The notes: generated by a model from the letters alone, not told the origin. A stretch of 46,798 nt of DNA from Metabacillus niabensis (GCF_020524345.1 NZ_JAIVLH010000031.1:1-46798), one strand, 5' to 3'; positions 8,651 to 17,564 are shown, counted from the stretch's first letter. Made by a program: numbers and translations.

Positions 8651-8654
8651 TGAG

Positions 8655-8713
8655 GTAAGAAAGTATAAAGTTTTCTACTTAGTGTGAGTGTCCAGCTTCA
8701 GTGCTTTTCTTAT
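8655..8713. repeat. Short intergenic element, copy 2 (degenerate)
   Basis: It shares with copy 1 (7041-7121), in order, TAAGAAA, ATAAAGTTTT, TACTTAG, GTGTCCAGCT and GCTTTTCTTAT, but lacks about 20 central bases and has lost part of its left inverted repeat. Confidence 0.55.
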
Positions 8714-8716
8714 GTA

Positions 8717-8794
8717 TTAATCTGTAATTTCAGCGTAAATGAAATATGCAAGTGTAATAAACGAAATGATTACAAATAAAGTATCATAACCCAT
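8717..8794 (-). CDS. 25-residue single-span membrane micropeptide
   Basis: The minus strand has AGGAGG seven bases before an ATG that opens a 25-codon frame. The product starts MGYDTLFVIISFITLAYF and ends with a short acidic tail: one transmembrane helix with an outside/inside charged end. Such short membrane peptides are common in Bacillus sporulation and transport complexes, but I cannot name it. It sits alone between a terminator and ypjP, on the opposite strand. Confidence 0.55.
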   Translation of the reverse strand: MGYDTLFVIISFITLAYFIYAEITD

Positions 8795-8992
8795 GTCTAG
8801 TTCCTCCTATTCAATATACTTACTATTTACCTGTATACACAATTTTAAACGTTTTCTTATCATATTAAAAGATATAGGTGTAAGATTTTTCAATACAAAT
8901 TATTTATAAAATTTGTCATGAAATTGATATATAATAACGTCCAGCTCTATGTTAAAATATTCATATAATCTTAATGTCGGAGGAACACTGCT

Positions 8993-9598
8993 ATGAACAA
9001 ATGGTTACGCAAATCTCTTGTTATCCTATTTTCAATCGCTACATTTGGCCTTGTTACGCCACCGGCTTCATTAGCAGCAGTTCAGGAAAAACCAACGGAA
9101 GATACAGTTTCAAATTCAACCGTGTCAAGAGAAGATACGCATCGAGCAGCTGAAGCTAATATCAATATCGAAGAAGAGAAAACGCTTTCTAACGAGGAAG
9201 TTTTGTCTAATATTCTATTAGAAGCAGAGCAAAAGTCGTTTGTTAAATTTGGCGATAAAATTGGCCATGTTATTGAGGATGAATTTAAACAAGTCATTTT
9301 TCCGAAAATGGAAGAAGTGATTACATATTATTTAAATGTTGAAGATGATGAGCTTTTTCAACATATAGAAATTTCTAAACCTTCCGGTGGAACAGGCGAG
9401 AAGATTTTTCACATTTATCATTCTCAAACGGGAGAAGATTTACTGCGGTTTCATGTTCGTAGAGAAAATCGACCTTTAGAAGGTTACTGGTTTAACTTCC
9501 ATTACCATACATATCATGATTCTTTTCAGTCTCATAAAGATTTAGGAAGTATTTATTGGAATAAAAATACTCCTCCAAATTGGATGAGCTTTCATTAA
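8993..9598 (+). CDS. ypjP: YpjP family secreted protein
   Basis: A 201-residue protein with a signal peptide (basic start MNKWLRK, hydrophobic core to about residue 22, then PPASLAA). The mature part has a conserved C-terminal half with FHVRRENRPLEGYWFNFHYH and ends in IYWNKNTPPNW. The position before thyA and the sequence fit B. subtilis YpjP, whose function is unknown. GGAGG lies nine bases before the ATG. Confidence 0.85.
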   Translation: MNKWLRKSLVILFSIATFGLVTPPASLAAVQEKPTEDTVSNSTVSREDTHRAAEANINIEEEKTLSNEEVLSNILLEAEQKSFVKFGDKIGHVIEDEFKQVIFPKMEEVITYYLNVEDDELFQHIEISKPSGGTGEKIFHIYHSQTGEDLLRFHVRRENRPLEGYWFNFHYHTYHDSFQSHKDLGSIYWNKNTPPNWMSFH

Positions 9599-9604
9599 TC
9601 CCAC

Positions 9605-9640
9605 CAAAAAAGAGTATGCTTATATGCATGCTCTTTTTTG
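9605..9640 (+). terminator. Terminator of ypjP
   Basis: AAAAAGAGTATGC pairs with GCATGCTCTTTTTT (one G-T pair) around a TTATAT loop. Confidence 0.85.
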
Positions 9641-9863
9641 TACGTATAGCTAAACAATGGGATCATACTTCACCATCTATGCTTGCCGTTTGGTATCATC
9701 TAAGTTTTATAGTAGGAATCTAGTAGAATCCCATAGAATGTGTTAATATTTTAATATAGTGATTTTGTATAAATCCAACACTCCTACTATATGACAAACC
9801 TCAAACAAATAAATATAATTTTCACCCACATACGTAGTTAGAACAAAAGAAAGGATGCACGTC

Positions 9864-10604
9864 ATGAAAAAGGCTGGGATCGTTCTTTTCATCATCCTTA
9901 TTTGTATTCCTTTCTATCATCTTGCCAGAGCTTTTCCAGAAGGTAGACCTCTATCCACCTATCAATTTGAGACCGCAGATTTTAACCTCTCCAAATCTGT
10001 TGTGAACGAATTGATTTTATTACCATCTTCTGATTTTTCAGAAAAAGAGGCCATCAAGATGATATATAACATTCAAAAGGTAGATGAAAACATTCTATTG
10101 TTAGCAGTAGAGGAAAGTATCCAGGTTCAATTATTTACTGGCCCTTTAACAAATCAAAATGGATTAAATGATTTGAAAAATATCAAACCTAGAGGTTATG
10201 GGGAAACAGATCCAAATTGGGACTCAGTTCCAGGTATGAGTGACAATCGCGTTGTTTACGCAAAAATAGGCCATAGTGAATTTGGTAAAGGGCATGGTTC
10301 AATCAATTTAGAACTTCATGAATTTGCACATGCAATTGATCGGTATGTCTTTCATTATGTTCGATTTGATCCTGTATTTATAAATATTTGGAAACAAGAG
10401 GTAGATCAGCTTTTTCCACTAAAGAATTATTTTCTTCAATTTCCAGAGGAGTATTTTGCAGAAACCTTTGCCATGTACTACTTTGATGATAAAAACAAAA
10501 AGGCTCTTTATGAAAAGGCGCCATTAACTTTTAAATATATTCAATCATTAGAGGAAAAGGCCGTTTTCCAACAGAACAATTTGTATGTGAATTCACAGTA
10601 TTAA
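9864..10604 (+). CDS. Pro-Pro endopeptidase-like (ATLF/M34) zinc metalloprotease, exported
   Basis: The 246-residue product begins with a hydrophobic signal or anchor (residues 4-22). The catalytic domain has the zinc motif HEFAH (152-156) in NLELHEFAHAIDRYV and the third-ligand region FPEEYFAETFAMYY (193-206). The stretches WDSVPG and GKGHGSINLELHE closely resemble remembered Clostridioides PPEP-1, which cleaves between two prolines in surface proteins; the wider family includes the anthrax lethal factor protease domain. Cleavage specificity here is inference. AAAGGA lies nine bases before the ATG at 9864; the ATG at 9855 overlaps that site. It sits between ypjP and thyA, a spot with no such gene in B. 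subtilis as I recall. Confidence 0.8.
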   Translation: MKKAGIVLFIILICIPFYHLARAFPEGRPLSTYQFETADFNLSKSVVNELILLPSSDFSEKEAIKMIYNIQKVDENILLLAVEESIQVQLFTGPLTNQNGLNDLKNIKPRGYGETDPNWDSVPGMSDNRVVYAKIGHSEFGKGHGSINLELHEFAHAIDRYVFHYVRFDPVFINIWKQEVDQLFPLKNYFLQFPEEYFAETFAMYYFDDKNKKALYEKAPLTFKYIQSLEEKAVFQQNNLYVNSQY

Positions 10605-10648
10605 ATGGTAAAATACATGAAGGAAAATAAATAAGGGAAGTGTCTTTT

Positions 10649-11443
10649 ATGAAGCAGTATCTAGATTTATGTAAGCATGTCTTGGAAAATGGTGTTAAAA
10701 AAGAAGACCGTACAGGTACAGGAACAATTAGTACATTTGGATATCAAATGAGATTTAATCTCCAAGAAGGATTTCCGCTAATCACGACAAAAAAACTTCA
10801 TACAAAATCCATCATTCATGAGTTATTATGGTTTTTAAAAGGAGATACAAATGTAAAATATTTACAGGATCATGGCGTTAGAATTTGGAATGAATGGGCG
10901 GATGAAAAAGGTGAGCTAGGTCCTGTTTATGGTCATCAATGGAGAGCTTGGCCTGCAAGGGACGGCTCCACAATTGACCAAATTACAAATGTAGTTGAAC
11001 AAATTAAGAACAATCCCGATTCAAGAAGGTTAATTGTTTCTGCTTGGAATGTTGCAGATGTAGATAACATGGCATTACCTCCATGTCATTGCTTTTTTCA
11101 GTTTTATGTTGCCGAGGGTAAACTCTCATGTCAACTATACCAACGATCTGCGGATGTCTTTCTAGGAGTCCCTTTTAACATTGCTTCCTATGCATTGTTA
11201 GTTTATATGATGGCAAAAGTAACTAATTTAGAGGTAGGGGAGTTTGTTCATACATTTGGTGATGTTCACATTTATTCAAATCATATTGATCAGGTAAAGG
11301 AACAATTACAAAGAGAACCAAGACAATTGCCTACATTAAAAATTAATCGTGACGTAACATCGATTTTTGGTTTTTCTTTTGAAGATTTTGCAATTGAAGA
11401 TTATGACCCGCACCCTCATATAAAAGGAGTTGTTAGTGTTTGA
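10649..11443 (+). CDS. thyA: Thymidylate synthase ThyA (ThyB type)
   Basis: ThyA makes dTMP from dUMP using methylenetetrahydrofolate. The 264-residue protein has the nucleophile Cys146 in [13 protein letters not shown], the dUMP-binding [17 protein letters not shown], and the common E. coli-like length. The start at 10649 (MKQYLDLC) has AAGGGAAG upstream; a GTG at 10640 overlaps that site. It overlaps dfrA by four bases, so the two are translated together and recycle dihydrofolate. Confidence 0.98.
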   Translation: MKQYLDLCKHVLENGVKKEDRTGTGTISTFGYQMRFNLQEGFPLITTKKLHTKSIIHELLWFLKGDTNVKYLQDHGVRIWNEWADEKGELGPVYGHQWRAWPARDGSTIDQITNVVEQIKNNPDSRRLIVSAWNVADVDNMALPPCHCFFQFYVAEGKLSCQLYQRSADVFLGVPFNIASYALLVYMMAKVTNLEVGEFVHTFGDVHIYSNHIDQVKEQLQREPRQLPTLKINRDVTSIFGFSFEDFAIEDYDPHPHIKGVVSV

Positions 11444-11928
11444 TTTCTTTAATTGTTGCGATGGATAAATATCGCCTTATTGGCAGAGATAATCAATTAC
11501 CTTGGCATCTTCCGCAAGACTTGGCATACTTTAAAAAAGTAACCATGAATCACAAAATTATTATGGGTAGAAAAACGTTCGAGTCGATTGGAAGACCGCT
11601 ACCTGGACGTGAGAATATTATTGTAACGAGAGATTCAACATATTCACAGGAAGGTTGTACCATTCTGCATTCAATTGACGAAATTCTAGAGCTATCTTCC
11701 CGTTCAGATGAAGAATTGTTTGTAATCGGTGGAGCAGAAATTTTTAAAGAAATACTGCCGGTAAGTGATCGATTATATATTACCGAGATTGACGATGAGT
11801 TTGAGGGAGATACTTATTTTCCTGATAGAAAAGAAACGGAATGGAAGAAAATTTCAGTTGAAAAGGGAACGAAGGATGCGAAAAACCCTTATGACTTTGA
11901 ATTTGTAGTTTATGAAAAAATTGACTAG
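11440..11928 (+). CDS. dfrA: Dihydrofolate reductase DfrA
   Basis: DfrA reduces the dihydrofolate made by ThyA. The 162-residue protein shows the active-site [14 protein letters not shown], the NADPH-binding [18 protein letters not shown], and FVIGGAEIF. The start is TTG, inside TTGA that overlaps the thyA stop; AAAGGAG lies upstream within the end of thyA. The 4-base overlap implies translational coupling. Confidence 0.97.
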   Translation: MISLIVAMDKYRLIGRDNQLPWHLPQDLAYFKKVTMNHKIIMGRKTFESIGRPLPGRENIIVTRDSTYSQEGCTILHSIDEILELSSRSDEELFVIGGAEIFKEILPVSDRLYITEIDDEFEGDTYFPDRKETEWKKISVEKGTKDAKNPYDFEFVVYEKID

Positions 11929-11946
11929 GAATGTTTTTGGGAATAG

Positions 11947-11990
11947 AAAAAGCAGGACAAGCCAGATTGCTGACATTGTCCTGCTTTTTT
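11947..11990. terminator. Bidirectional terminator between dfrA and yplQ
   Basis: AAAAAGCAGGACAA and TTGTCCTGCTTTTT form a 14-bp stem with A/T runs on both sides, serving the converging dfrA and yplQ genes. Confidence 0.9.
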
Positions 11991-12630
11991 ATGGTAAAAG
12001 ATATAGTAAAACAGAAAAAAAGTGTAGAACAGTTCCTATCAGTACAAATAGATGCCAAACTGCGTGATGGTATTTAAACCCCCGCCACACATAAAATACA
12101 GCTCCAACTGTATAAAATACTCCTCCAATTACAAGAAGAATTACACCGTTTATCGGTACGTTTGAGACAATGTGATTCCAAGCAAAAACAATTAACCATC
12201 CCATTATGACGTACATAATGGTTGAAAAGAAAAGAAATTTCTTTACAAAAAATGATTTAAATATTGTCCCCCCAATTGCAAGTCCCCAAACAATTCCAAA
12301 CAATGTCCAACCAATCCAACCTTTCACTGCAATGAAAAGGAATGGAGTGTATGTGCCTGCAATAAAAAAGTAAATTGCCGAGTGATCTAATATTTCAAAG
12401 AAATCTTTTGCTTTACCAGCCGGGAAGCTGTGAACAAGCGTAGATGCTGTATACAATAGAACCATTGTGGCTCCAAATAAAGTAAAGCTGACGATATGCC
12501 AAGGTGTACCATGGAGTGATGAAAAAACAACTAAGACGATTAGACCGGCAATGCTCAGTAAGCCGCCAATACCATGTGTTATCGAATTTGCAATTTCTTC
12601 CCCTTTTGAAAAGGTATGTGTGTTTGCCAT
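11989..12630 (-). CDS. yplQ: Hemolysin III family membrane protein YplQ
   Basis: A 213-residue protein with seven predicted membrane helices, of the hemolysin III/PAQR-like family. The family marks are present: EEIANSITHGIGGLLS at the start, ASTLVHSF, LDHSAIYFFIAGTYTPF in the third helix region, and HHAVWHLFVLIGTVLHFF at the end, with the His residues expected to bind metal. The activity in the cell is not established. A strong GGAGAAGGAA site precedes the ATG. As in B. subtilis it lies between dfrA and ilvA. Confidence 0.92.
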   Translation of the reverse strand: MANTHTFSKGEEIANSITHGIGGLLSIAGLIVLVVFSSLHGTPWHIVSFTLFGATMVLLYTASTLVHSFPAGKAKDFFEILDHSAIYFFIAGTYTPFLFIAVKGWIGWTLFGIVWGLAIGGTIFKSFFVKKFLFFSTIMYVIMGWLIVFAWNHIVSNVPINGVILLVIGGVFYTVGAVFYVWRGFKYHHAVWHLFVLIGTVLHFFSVLLYLLP

Positions 12631-12746
12631 TTCCTTCTCCTTTCAGCTTGAAAATCCCTTTGCTTTATCAGGTAATTTATCAATTATACCACTTTATCCT
12701 TTAAATTACATCACACTTAAATATGTTATAATGAAATAAAGGTATG

Positions 12747-12974
12747 TTAATCTTGTACGATTTGCTGAAGAGACAATAGAATTTCATTAAACAAGGCTTT
12801 GTCTTCAAAATCTTGTTCAGTCCAATTTTCATATATCCAAAAAAGCATTTCTCTTGGGCTGTTAAAAACTTCTCCACTTGTGTCTGCTTCACGAATCATA
12901 TACCGTCCATTGTCTGGATCTGCAACCACTAAACACGGAATCGCACCTTCTATATTTTTAATTTCATACTCCAT
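12747..12974 (-). CDS. Small hypothetical protein, 75 residues
   Basis: Acidic, soluble protein starting MEYEIKNIEGAIPCLVVAD, with GAGGTG nine bases before the ATG. It has no membrane segment and no recognised motif. It lies upstream of yplQ on the same strand, with a gap of about 115 bases. Function unknown. Confidence 0.6.
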   Translation of the reverse strand: MEYEIKNIEGAIPCLVVADPDNGRYMIREADTSGEVFNSPREMLFWIYENWTEQDFEDKALFNEILLSLQQIVQD

Positions 12975-13064
12975 TATTTTAGCACCTCTATAGCTTTCAT
13001 AGTGTAAAGTTTAATTAACAGAACGAGTTGTTCTTAAAATAATGTTAAAATTTATAATATATCC

Positions 13065-13092
13065 TTTAAATTTTGAATATTCATGATATAAT
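13065..13092 (+). promoter_or_regulatory. Promoter of ilvA (SigA, extended -10)
   Basis: TTTAAA (13065-13070), a 16-base spacer and TATAAT (13087-13092) with TG one base before it. The ATG lies 34 bases downstream, leaving no room for a T-box leader. Confidence 0.55.
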
Positions 13093-13126
13093 TTCAAATT
13101 AACAAGCAGTTGAAAGGACCGTGAAA

Positions 13127-14395
13127 ATGAAACAAGCTATCAATGATTTGCAAAACGTATATGTAGAAGATATTTTAAAAGCACATCATCTGCTAAAAGA
13201 TGTTGTAACACATACACCATTACAAAAAAATGAACAACTTTCTGAAAAATACCAATGTAACGTATACTTAAAGCGTGAAGATTTTCAAGTGGTTCGATCT
13301 TTTAAAATTCGTGGTGCTTTTAATAAGATTAAACAATTAAATCCTGAAGCCATTGTAAATGGCATTGTTTGTGCCAGTGCTGGTAATCATGCTCAAGGTG
13401 TGGCCTATTCGTGCAGACAATTAAAGATTCACGGGAAAATTTTTATGCCTTCCACAACTCCTAGACAAAAGGTGTCACAGGTTGAATTATTTGGAAAAGA
13501 GTTTGTTGAGATTATTTTAACCGGAGATACGTTTGATGATGCATATCAAAAAGCTGTTGAATGCAGTGAAGCAGAAAAACGTACATTTATTCATCCATTT
13601 GATGATACAGATGTTATAGCTGGTCAAGGGACTGTTGCAGTTGAAGTTTTAAACGATGCCGACTTTGAAATTGATTATGTTGTAGCAAGTGTTGGTGGTG
13701 GCGGCCTTATTTCCGGAATAGGCACATATTTTCATGCAATATCTCCATCAACAAAAATTATTGGAGTTGAACCTGAAGGAGCACCTGCTCTGTATCAATC
13801 TAGAGTTGAAAACAAAGTAGTTTCTCTCGATAAAATAGATAAATTTGTTGATGGTGCAGCAGTAAAGAAAGTTGGAAACAAAACATTTTTAATTTGTAAT
13901 GATGTAGTGGAAGAAGTGCTATTGGTTCCTGAAGGTAAAGTTTGTACAACTATTTTAGATTTATATAATGAGAATGCCATTGTTGCAGAACCTGCAGGTG
14001 CTTTATCTATATCTGCGCTTGATTTTCTGCGAGACCAAATTAAAGGGAAGAATGTTGTTTGCGTAGTTAGTGGTGGAAATAATGACATTGGAAGAATGCA
14101 AGAGATCAAGGAACGATCAATGATGTATGAAGGATTACAGCATTACTTTATTGTTAATTTCCCACAACGTGCGGGTGCACTTAGAGAATTTCTAGATGAA
14201 GTTTTAGGGCAAAACGATGATATCAATCGTTTTGAATATACAAAGAAAAACAATAAAGATAAAGGACCTGCATTAGTTGGAATTGAACTAAAACAAAAAG
14301 AAGATTATGAGCCGCTTCTTCAAAGAATGAAGAAAAAGGGTTTTTACTATAAAGAAGTGAATAAAGACAGCAATCTTTTCCACTTGCTCATTTAA
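13127..14395 (+). CDS. ilvA: Threonine deaminase (threonine ammonia-lyase) IlvA
   Basis: IlvA converts threonine to 2-oxobutyrate, the first step of isoleucine synthesis, using PLP. Lys60 in VRSFKIRGAFNKI is the PLP lysine; ASAGNHAQGVAYS and SVGGGGLISGIG bind the cofactor phosphate and substrate. The last 90 residues (HYFIVNFPQRAGALREFLDE) form one ACT-like regulatory domain, as in the 422-residue Bacillus enzyme. The start at 13127 has AAAGGA eight bases upstream; a GTG at 13121 is too close to that site. Confidence 0.96.
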   Translation: MKQAINDLQNVYVEDILKAHHLLKDVVTHTPLQKNEQLSEKYQCNVYLKREDFQVVRSFKIRGAFNKIKQLNPEAIVNGIVCASAGNHAQGVAYSCRQLKIHGKIFMPSTTPRQKVSQVELFGKEFVEIILTGDTFDDAYQKAVECSEAEKRTFIHPFDDTDVIAGQGTVAVEVLNDADFEIDYVVASVGGGGLISGIGTYFHAISPSTKIIGVEPEGAPALYQSRVENKVVSLDKIDKFVDGAAVKKVGNKTFLICNDVVEEVLLVPEGKVCTTILDLYNENAIVAEPAGALSISALDFLRDQIKGKNVVCVVSGGNNDIGRMQEIKERSMMYEGLQHYFIVNFPQRAGALREFLDEVLGQNDDINRFEYTKKNNKDKGPALVGIELKQKEDYEPLLQRMKKKGFYYKEVNKDSNLFHLLI

Positions 14396-14499
14396 TTTTT
14401 TAACACTTTAAAAAAACTTGCTATTAGACAAATTTAGACAGACTTCCAATTTGTATTAGGTTATAATATAGGAAACGGGTAAAAAAGAGGATTGATAAC

Positions 14500-14751
14500 T
14501 TGTTATTCAAAAGCCTAGAGTTCAAGTTAATGAGTGGACAGAAGGTAAAGATTACTGATATTCCAGTATTGGAGGAAGATAACAAATACTGTTTCATGCT
14601 TCAAATCCGTTTACAAAAACTTATAACATTAATTCATGCACAGAGAAATCCAAAGACTGTTTATTCTTTTAAAGATTACTTGAAAAAACTGCTAAAATGG
14701 CCAGATTATGAGGCGATATTTGGCACAAGTGTTTTAAAAAACAATGCTTAG
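14500..14751 (+). CDS. ypmP: YpmP-like small protein
   Basis: An 83-residue protein starting with TTG, product MLFKSLEFKLMSGQKVKITD, with GAGG upstream. It is charged, has no membrane segment and one Cys. The position directly after ilvA and before the ypm genes, plus an 83-residue length, fit B. subtilis YpmP as I recall. Function unknown. Confidence 0.7.
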   Translation: MLFKSLEFKLMSGQKVKITDIPVLEEDNKYCFMLQIRLQKLITLIHAQRNPKTVYSFKDYLKKLLKWPDYEAIFGTSVLKNNA

Positions 14752-14790
14752 AAGGAAGGGAGCCAACCAATAATTGGCTCCCTTCCTTAT
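14752..14790 (+). terminator. Terminator of ypmP
   Basis: AAGGAAGGGAGCCAA pairs with TTGGCTCCCTTCCTT around a short loop, followed by ATTA; a 15-bp stem directly after the stop. Confidence 0.85.
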
Positions 14791-14806
14791 TACTTTCTAA
14801 TAACCA

Positions 14807-14834
14807 TTGATTGTCCAACAATTGATTGTATAAT
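14807..14834 (+). promoter_or_regulatory. Promoter of the degV gene (SigA)
   Basis: TTGATT (14807-14812), a 16-base spacer and TATAAT (14829-14834). The TTG start codon is 30 bases downstream. Confidence 0.6.
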
Positions 14835-14863
14835 GGAGATAGTATTTTTAGGGATGTGATGGT

Positions 14864-15706
14864 TTGACCAAAGTTAAGATTGTAACTGACTCTACTGTTG
14901 ATTTGGATAAGGATTTACTAGATGAATATGAAATCACAGTTGTACCATTATCAATAACAATAGACTCTATAAATTATCTTGATGGAGTTGATGTGACTCC
15001 AGAAGTGTTTATTGAAATGATGAGTCAATCTAAGGAGCTGCCCAAAAGCTCTCAGCCGCCTGTTGGGGAATTTTTGAAAGTATATGATGAACTTGGTAAG
15101 GATGGAAGTGCAATCATTTCTATTCATATGTCAATGGGGTTAAGTGGAACTGTACAATCAGCTGAAACGGCGGCCCAAATGTCATCAGCAGATGTGACTG
15201 TATTGGATTCTAGGTTTATTTCAAAAGCACTAGGTTTTCAAGTGATTGAATCTGCAAAAATGGCTAAAACTGGCTCCTTAAAAGAGGAAATTCTTAAAAG
15301 AATAGATGAAATACGCCAAAACACGTGGCTTTATATTAGTGTTGATACACTTGATAACCTTGTGAAAGGTGGTCGAATTGGCAGAGGTAAAGCACTTATT
15401 GGCTCTCTGCTCAACATTAAACCTATTGCCAAGTTACAAGAAGGGGTTTACACCCCTGTAGGAAAAGTAAGAAGTCATTCACAAGCAGTAAAATTTTTAG
15501 CAAAGCAATTTGCAGAGGATATTAAAGGTAAAACAGTAAAAGCAGTGGGTATTGCTCATGCAGATGCATTTGATTTTGCGAATAACTTAAAAAATGCTGT
15601 AATTGATATTTATCCCAACATTACCGTAGATATATCTTTTACAACTCCTATTATCTCTACGCATACAGGCAAAGGGGCAATTGGATTTATGTATTATACT
15701 GAATAA
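14864..15706 (+). CDS. DegV family fatty-acid-binding protein
   Basis: A 280-residue DegV (FakB-type) protein. It has the N-terminal TDSTVDLD, the fatty-acid-contacting KSSQPPVGEF near 57-66, a GLSGT turn, and a C-terminal half with HADAFDFA. Family members bind fatty acids and, with kinase FakA, feed exogenous fatty acids into phospholipids; this one is assigned by family only. The start is TTG; the ribosome binding site is GGGATGTGATGG-like and weak. Confidence 0.9.
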   Translation: MTKVKIVTDSTVDLDKDLLDEYEITVVPLSITIDSINYLDGVDVTPEVFIEMMSQSKELPKSSQPPVGEFLKVYDELGKDGSAIISIHMSMGLSGTVQSAETAAQMSSADVTVLDSRFISKALGFQVIESAKMAKTGSLKEEILKRIDEIRQNTWLYISVDTLDNLVKGGRIGRGKALIGSLLNIKPIAKLQEGVYTPVGKVRSHSQAVKFLAKQFAEDIKGKTVKAVGIAHADAFDFANNLKNAVIDIYPNITVDISFTTPIISTHTGKGAIGFMYYTE

Positions 15707-15711
15707 AATAA

Positions 15712-15772
15712 AACTGCGATTTTACTTGATCATTTTGTAAGTCAAATGATGAAAGTAGAGTTGCTTTTTATT
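15712..15772 (+). terminator. Probable imperfect terminator of the degV gene
   Basis: GCGATTTTACTTGATCATT and AATGATGAAAGTAGAGTTGC pair with a few mismatches and are followed by TTTTTATTG. Confidence 0.55.
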
Positions 15773-15884
15773 GTTTTTAAGATATATATCTATAGACACT
15801 TTAATAAAGGGATAGGCACATGATTGAGATATTAACCATAAAATAACCATAAGATAGAAGAAAAGGTTATCAAACCTTTTATAG

Positions 15885-16883
15885 ATGGTATTACATAAGG
15901 TCAGAATATCGAAGGTGGTGCGTACAATCGGTAATAAAGTGTTGTTTATCGGAGATTTTGGAATTGATGATATTGTAGCCTTATTATATGCCTTTTATAG
16001 TAAAGATATAGAAATTGTTGGAGTTGTTGTTGATTATGGGAATATATCAAAAGACAATGCAACAAGAACGGCCACATATTTAAGTGAATTAATGGGTTTA
16101 ACAAATATTCCAATAATCGGTGGTGCTGTTAGACCACTAACAGGTGAAGATCCGATTTATTTTCCGGAAATTCATGGAGAATATGGTTTAGGTCCCATCA
16201 CTCCTGACTTATCTGAACCAATTCCTGAATTTGAAAATTTTCATGAAATAGTTACTGTTATCGAATCTTTTCCGAATGAAATCATGATTGTAAATGTCGG
16301 GAGGCTAACCTCTCTAGCAACGGCAGTTGTCCTCTATCCAAATCTTCTTTCAAAAGTTAAAGAGCTTTTTATTATGGGAGGAGCATTTCTGTTTCCTGGT
16401 AATGCAACACCTATTGCGGAAGCAAACTTTTATAGTGATCATTATGCTGCAAATTTAGTTTTAAGTAAGGCACAAAAAGCTAAGATTTTTCCGTTAAATG
16501 TAACAAGCTATGCAATTATTCCAGACAATTATTTAGATGAATTAAATAAGCATTTTACAAGGAAGGGTGATCGGGCGGGTATGTTGTTAAAGCCTATAAT
16601 CGATTACTATACGAAATGGTATAAACAAAGAGACCCTTCCATTTCCGGAGGACCTATGCATGATTTGTTAACTATATGGGCTGTAGTAAATAGCCATAAC
16701 CTTGAGTTCATAGAAAGGCCAGTAAAAGTCAGCACAGAAAGTGATGATGCAAGAGGTCAGAGTATTGGTGACTTTAGACCTTTTAAGGAGCTTGCTGATT
16801 ATCCGACACATTTCATAGCAACTAAATTTGATCGAGCATATTTTCTAGAGGATATATATTATACATTTAAAAATGAAAAATAA
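15885..16883 (+). CDS. Nucleoside hydrolase family protein
   Basis: The 332-residue frame belongs to the inosine/uridine-preferring nucleoside hydrolases, which split N-glycosidic bonds of ribonucleosides in salvage. The N-terminal metal site reads FIGDFGIDDIVALLYA (family: DTDPGxDD), so the second, third and fourth Asp are kept and the first is replaced. FIMGGAF, NFYSDHYAA and the late HDLLTIWAV are family-like. The start is unsure: the ATG at 15885 lacks a good ribosome binding site and follows a small hairpin (15861-15880); GTG codons at 15915 and 15918 have only GAAGG very close by. Confidence 0.8.
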   Translation: MVLHKVRISKVVRTIGNKVLFIGDFGIDDIVALLYAFYSKDIEIVGVVVDYGNISKDNATRTATYLSELMGLTNIPIIGGAVRPLTGEDPIYFPEIHGEYGLGPITPDLSEPIPEFENFHEIVTVIESFPNEIMIVNVGRLTSLATAVVLYPNLLSKVKELFIMGGAFLFPGNATPIAEANFYSDHYAANLVLSKAQKAKIFPLNVTSYAIIPDNYLDELNKHFTRKGDRAGMLLKPIIDYYTKWYKQRDPSISGGPMHDLLTIWAVVNSHNLEFIERPVKVSTESDDARGQSIGDFRPFKELADYPTHFIATKFDRAYFLEDIYYTFKNEK

Positions 16884-16982
16884 AAATATGAAGACATAAA
16901 ATCTTCACACAAATTACCTTTTACTTTTCAGACAACTTTGATAAAATTCATTTTGTTGAAGTAAAAGAAGGGTGAAGATATT

Positions 16983-17564
16983 ATGTTGAAATATAAGAAA
17001 GTTTTAGTACTTGGTATTTTCTTATTGGTACTAACTGCGTGTGGAAACCAATCTCCCATTAAAGATCCTTTAAACTATGAAGTACAATCATTTAGTTACA
17101 CGAATCAGAATAATGACCCTCTGTCATTGGATGATCTAAAGGGGACAGTTTGGGTAGCAAACTTTATTTTTACAAATTGTGAGACAGTATGTCCTCCGAT
17201 GACAGCGCATATGAGTGAATTGCAGCAGAAGATGAAAAGTGAAGGTGTAAACGCCAGAATTATTTCGTTTAGTGTAGATCCTGAACATGATACTCCCGAA
17301 AAAATTAATGAGTTTACGGCACCTTATTCCATATCATTTGAAAATTGGGATTTCTTAACGGGCTATTCACAAAAGGAAATTGAAGAGTTTGCAAGAGAAA
17401 GTTTCAAAACAATTGTTCAAAAACCTAAAAATAGTGATCAAGTCCTTCATGGAACTTCCTTTTATGTAGTTGACCAAAATGGTGTGGTTATGAAGGACTA
17501 TAATGGTGTGGAGAACCCGCCATATGATCAAATGATTAAAGATATTAAGGCGCTAACTAAGTAA
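16983..17564 (+). CDS. ypmQ: Sco1-like copper chaperone lipoprotein YpmQ
   Basis: A 193-residue membrane-anchored protein of the SCO1/SenC family, which helps build the CuA centre of cytochrome c oxidase. Cys20 is the lipidated residue in LVLTACGN. The copper-binding CETVC (66-70) sits in a thioredoxin fold, and the distant His156 in VLHGTSF completes the site. It is followed by ypmR in the B. subtilis order. Confidence 0.93.
   Translation: MLKYKKVLVLGIFLLVLTACGNQSPIKDPLNYEVQSFSYTNQNNDPLSLDDLKGTVWVANFIFTNCETVCPPMTAHMSELQQKMKSEGVNARIISFSVDPEHDTPEKINEFTAPYSISFENWDFLTGYSQKEIEEFARESFKTIVQKPKNSDQVLHGTSFYVVDQNGVVMKDYNGVENPPYDQMIKDIKALTK

Noticed and set aside
13795-14109. 104-residue minus-strand frame within ilvA
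   Set aside because: Antisense shadow of a well-identified enzyme gene.
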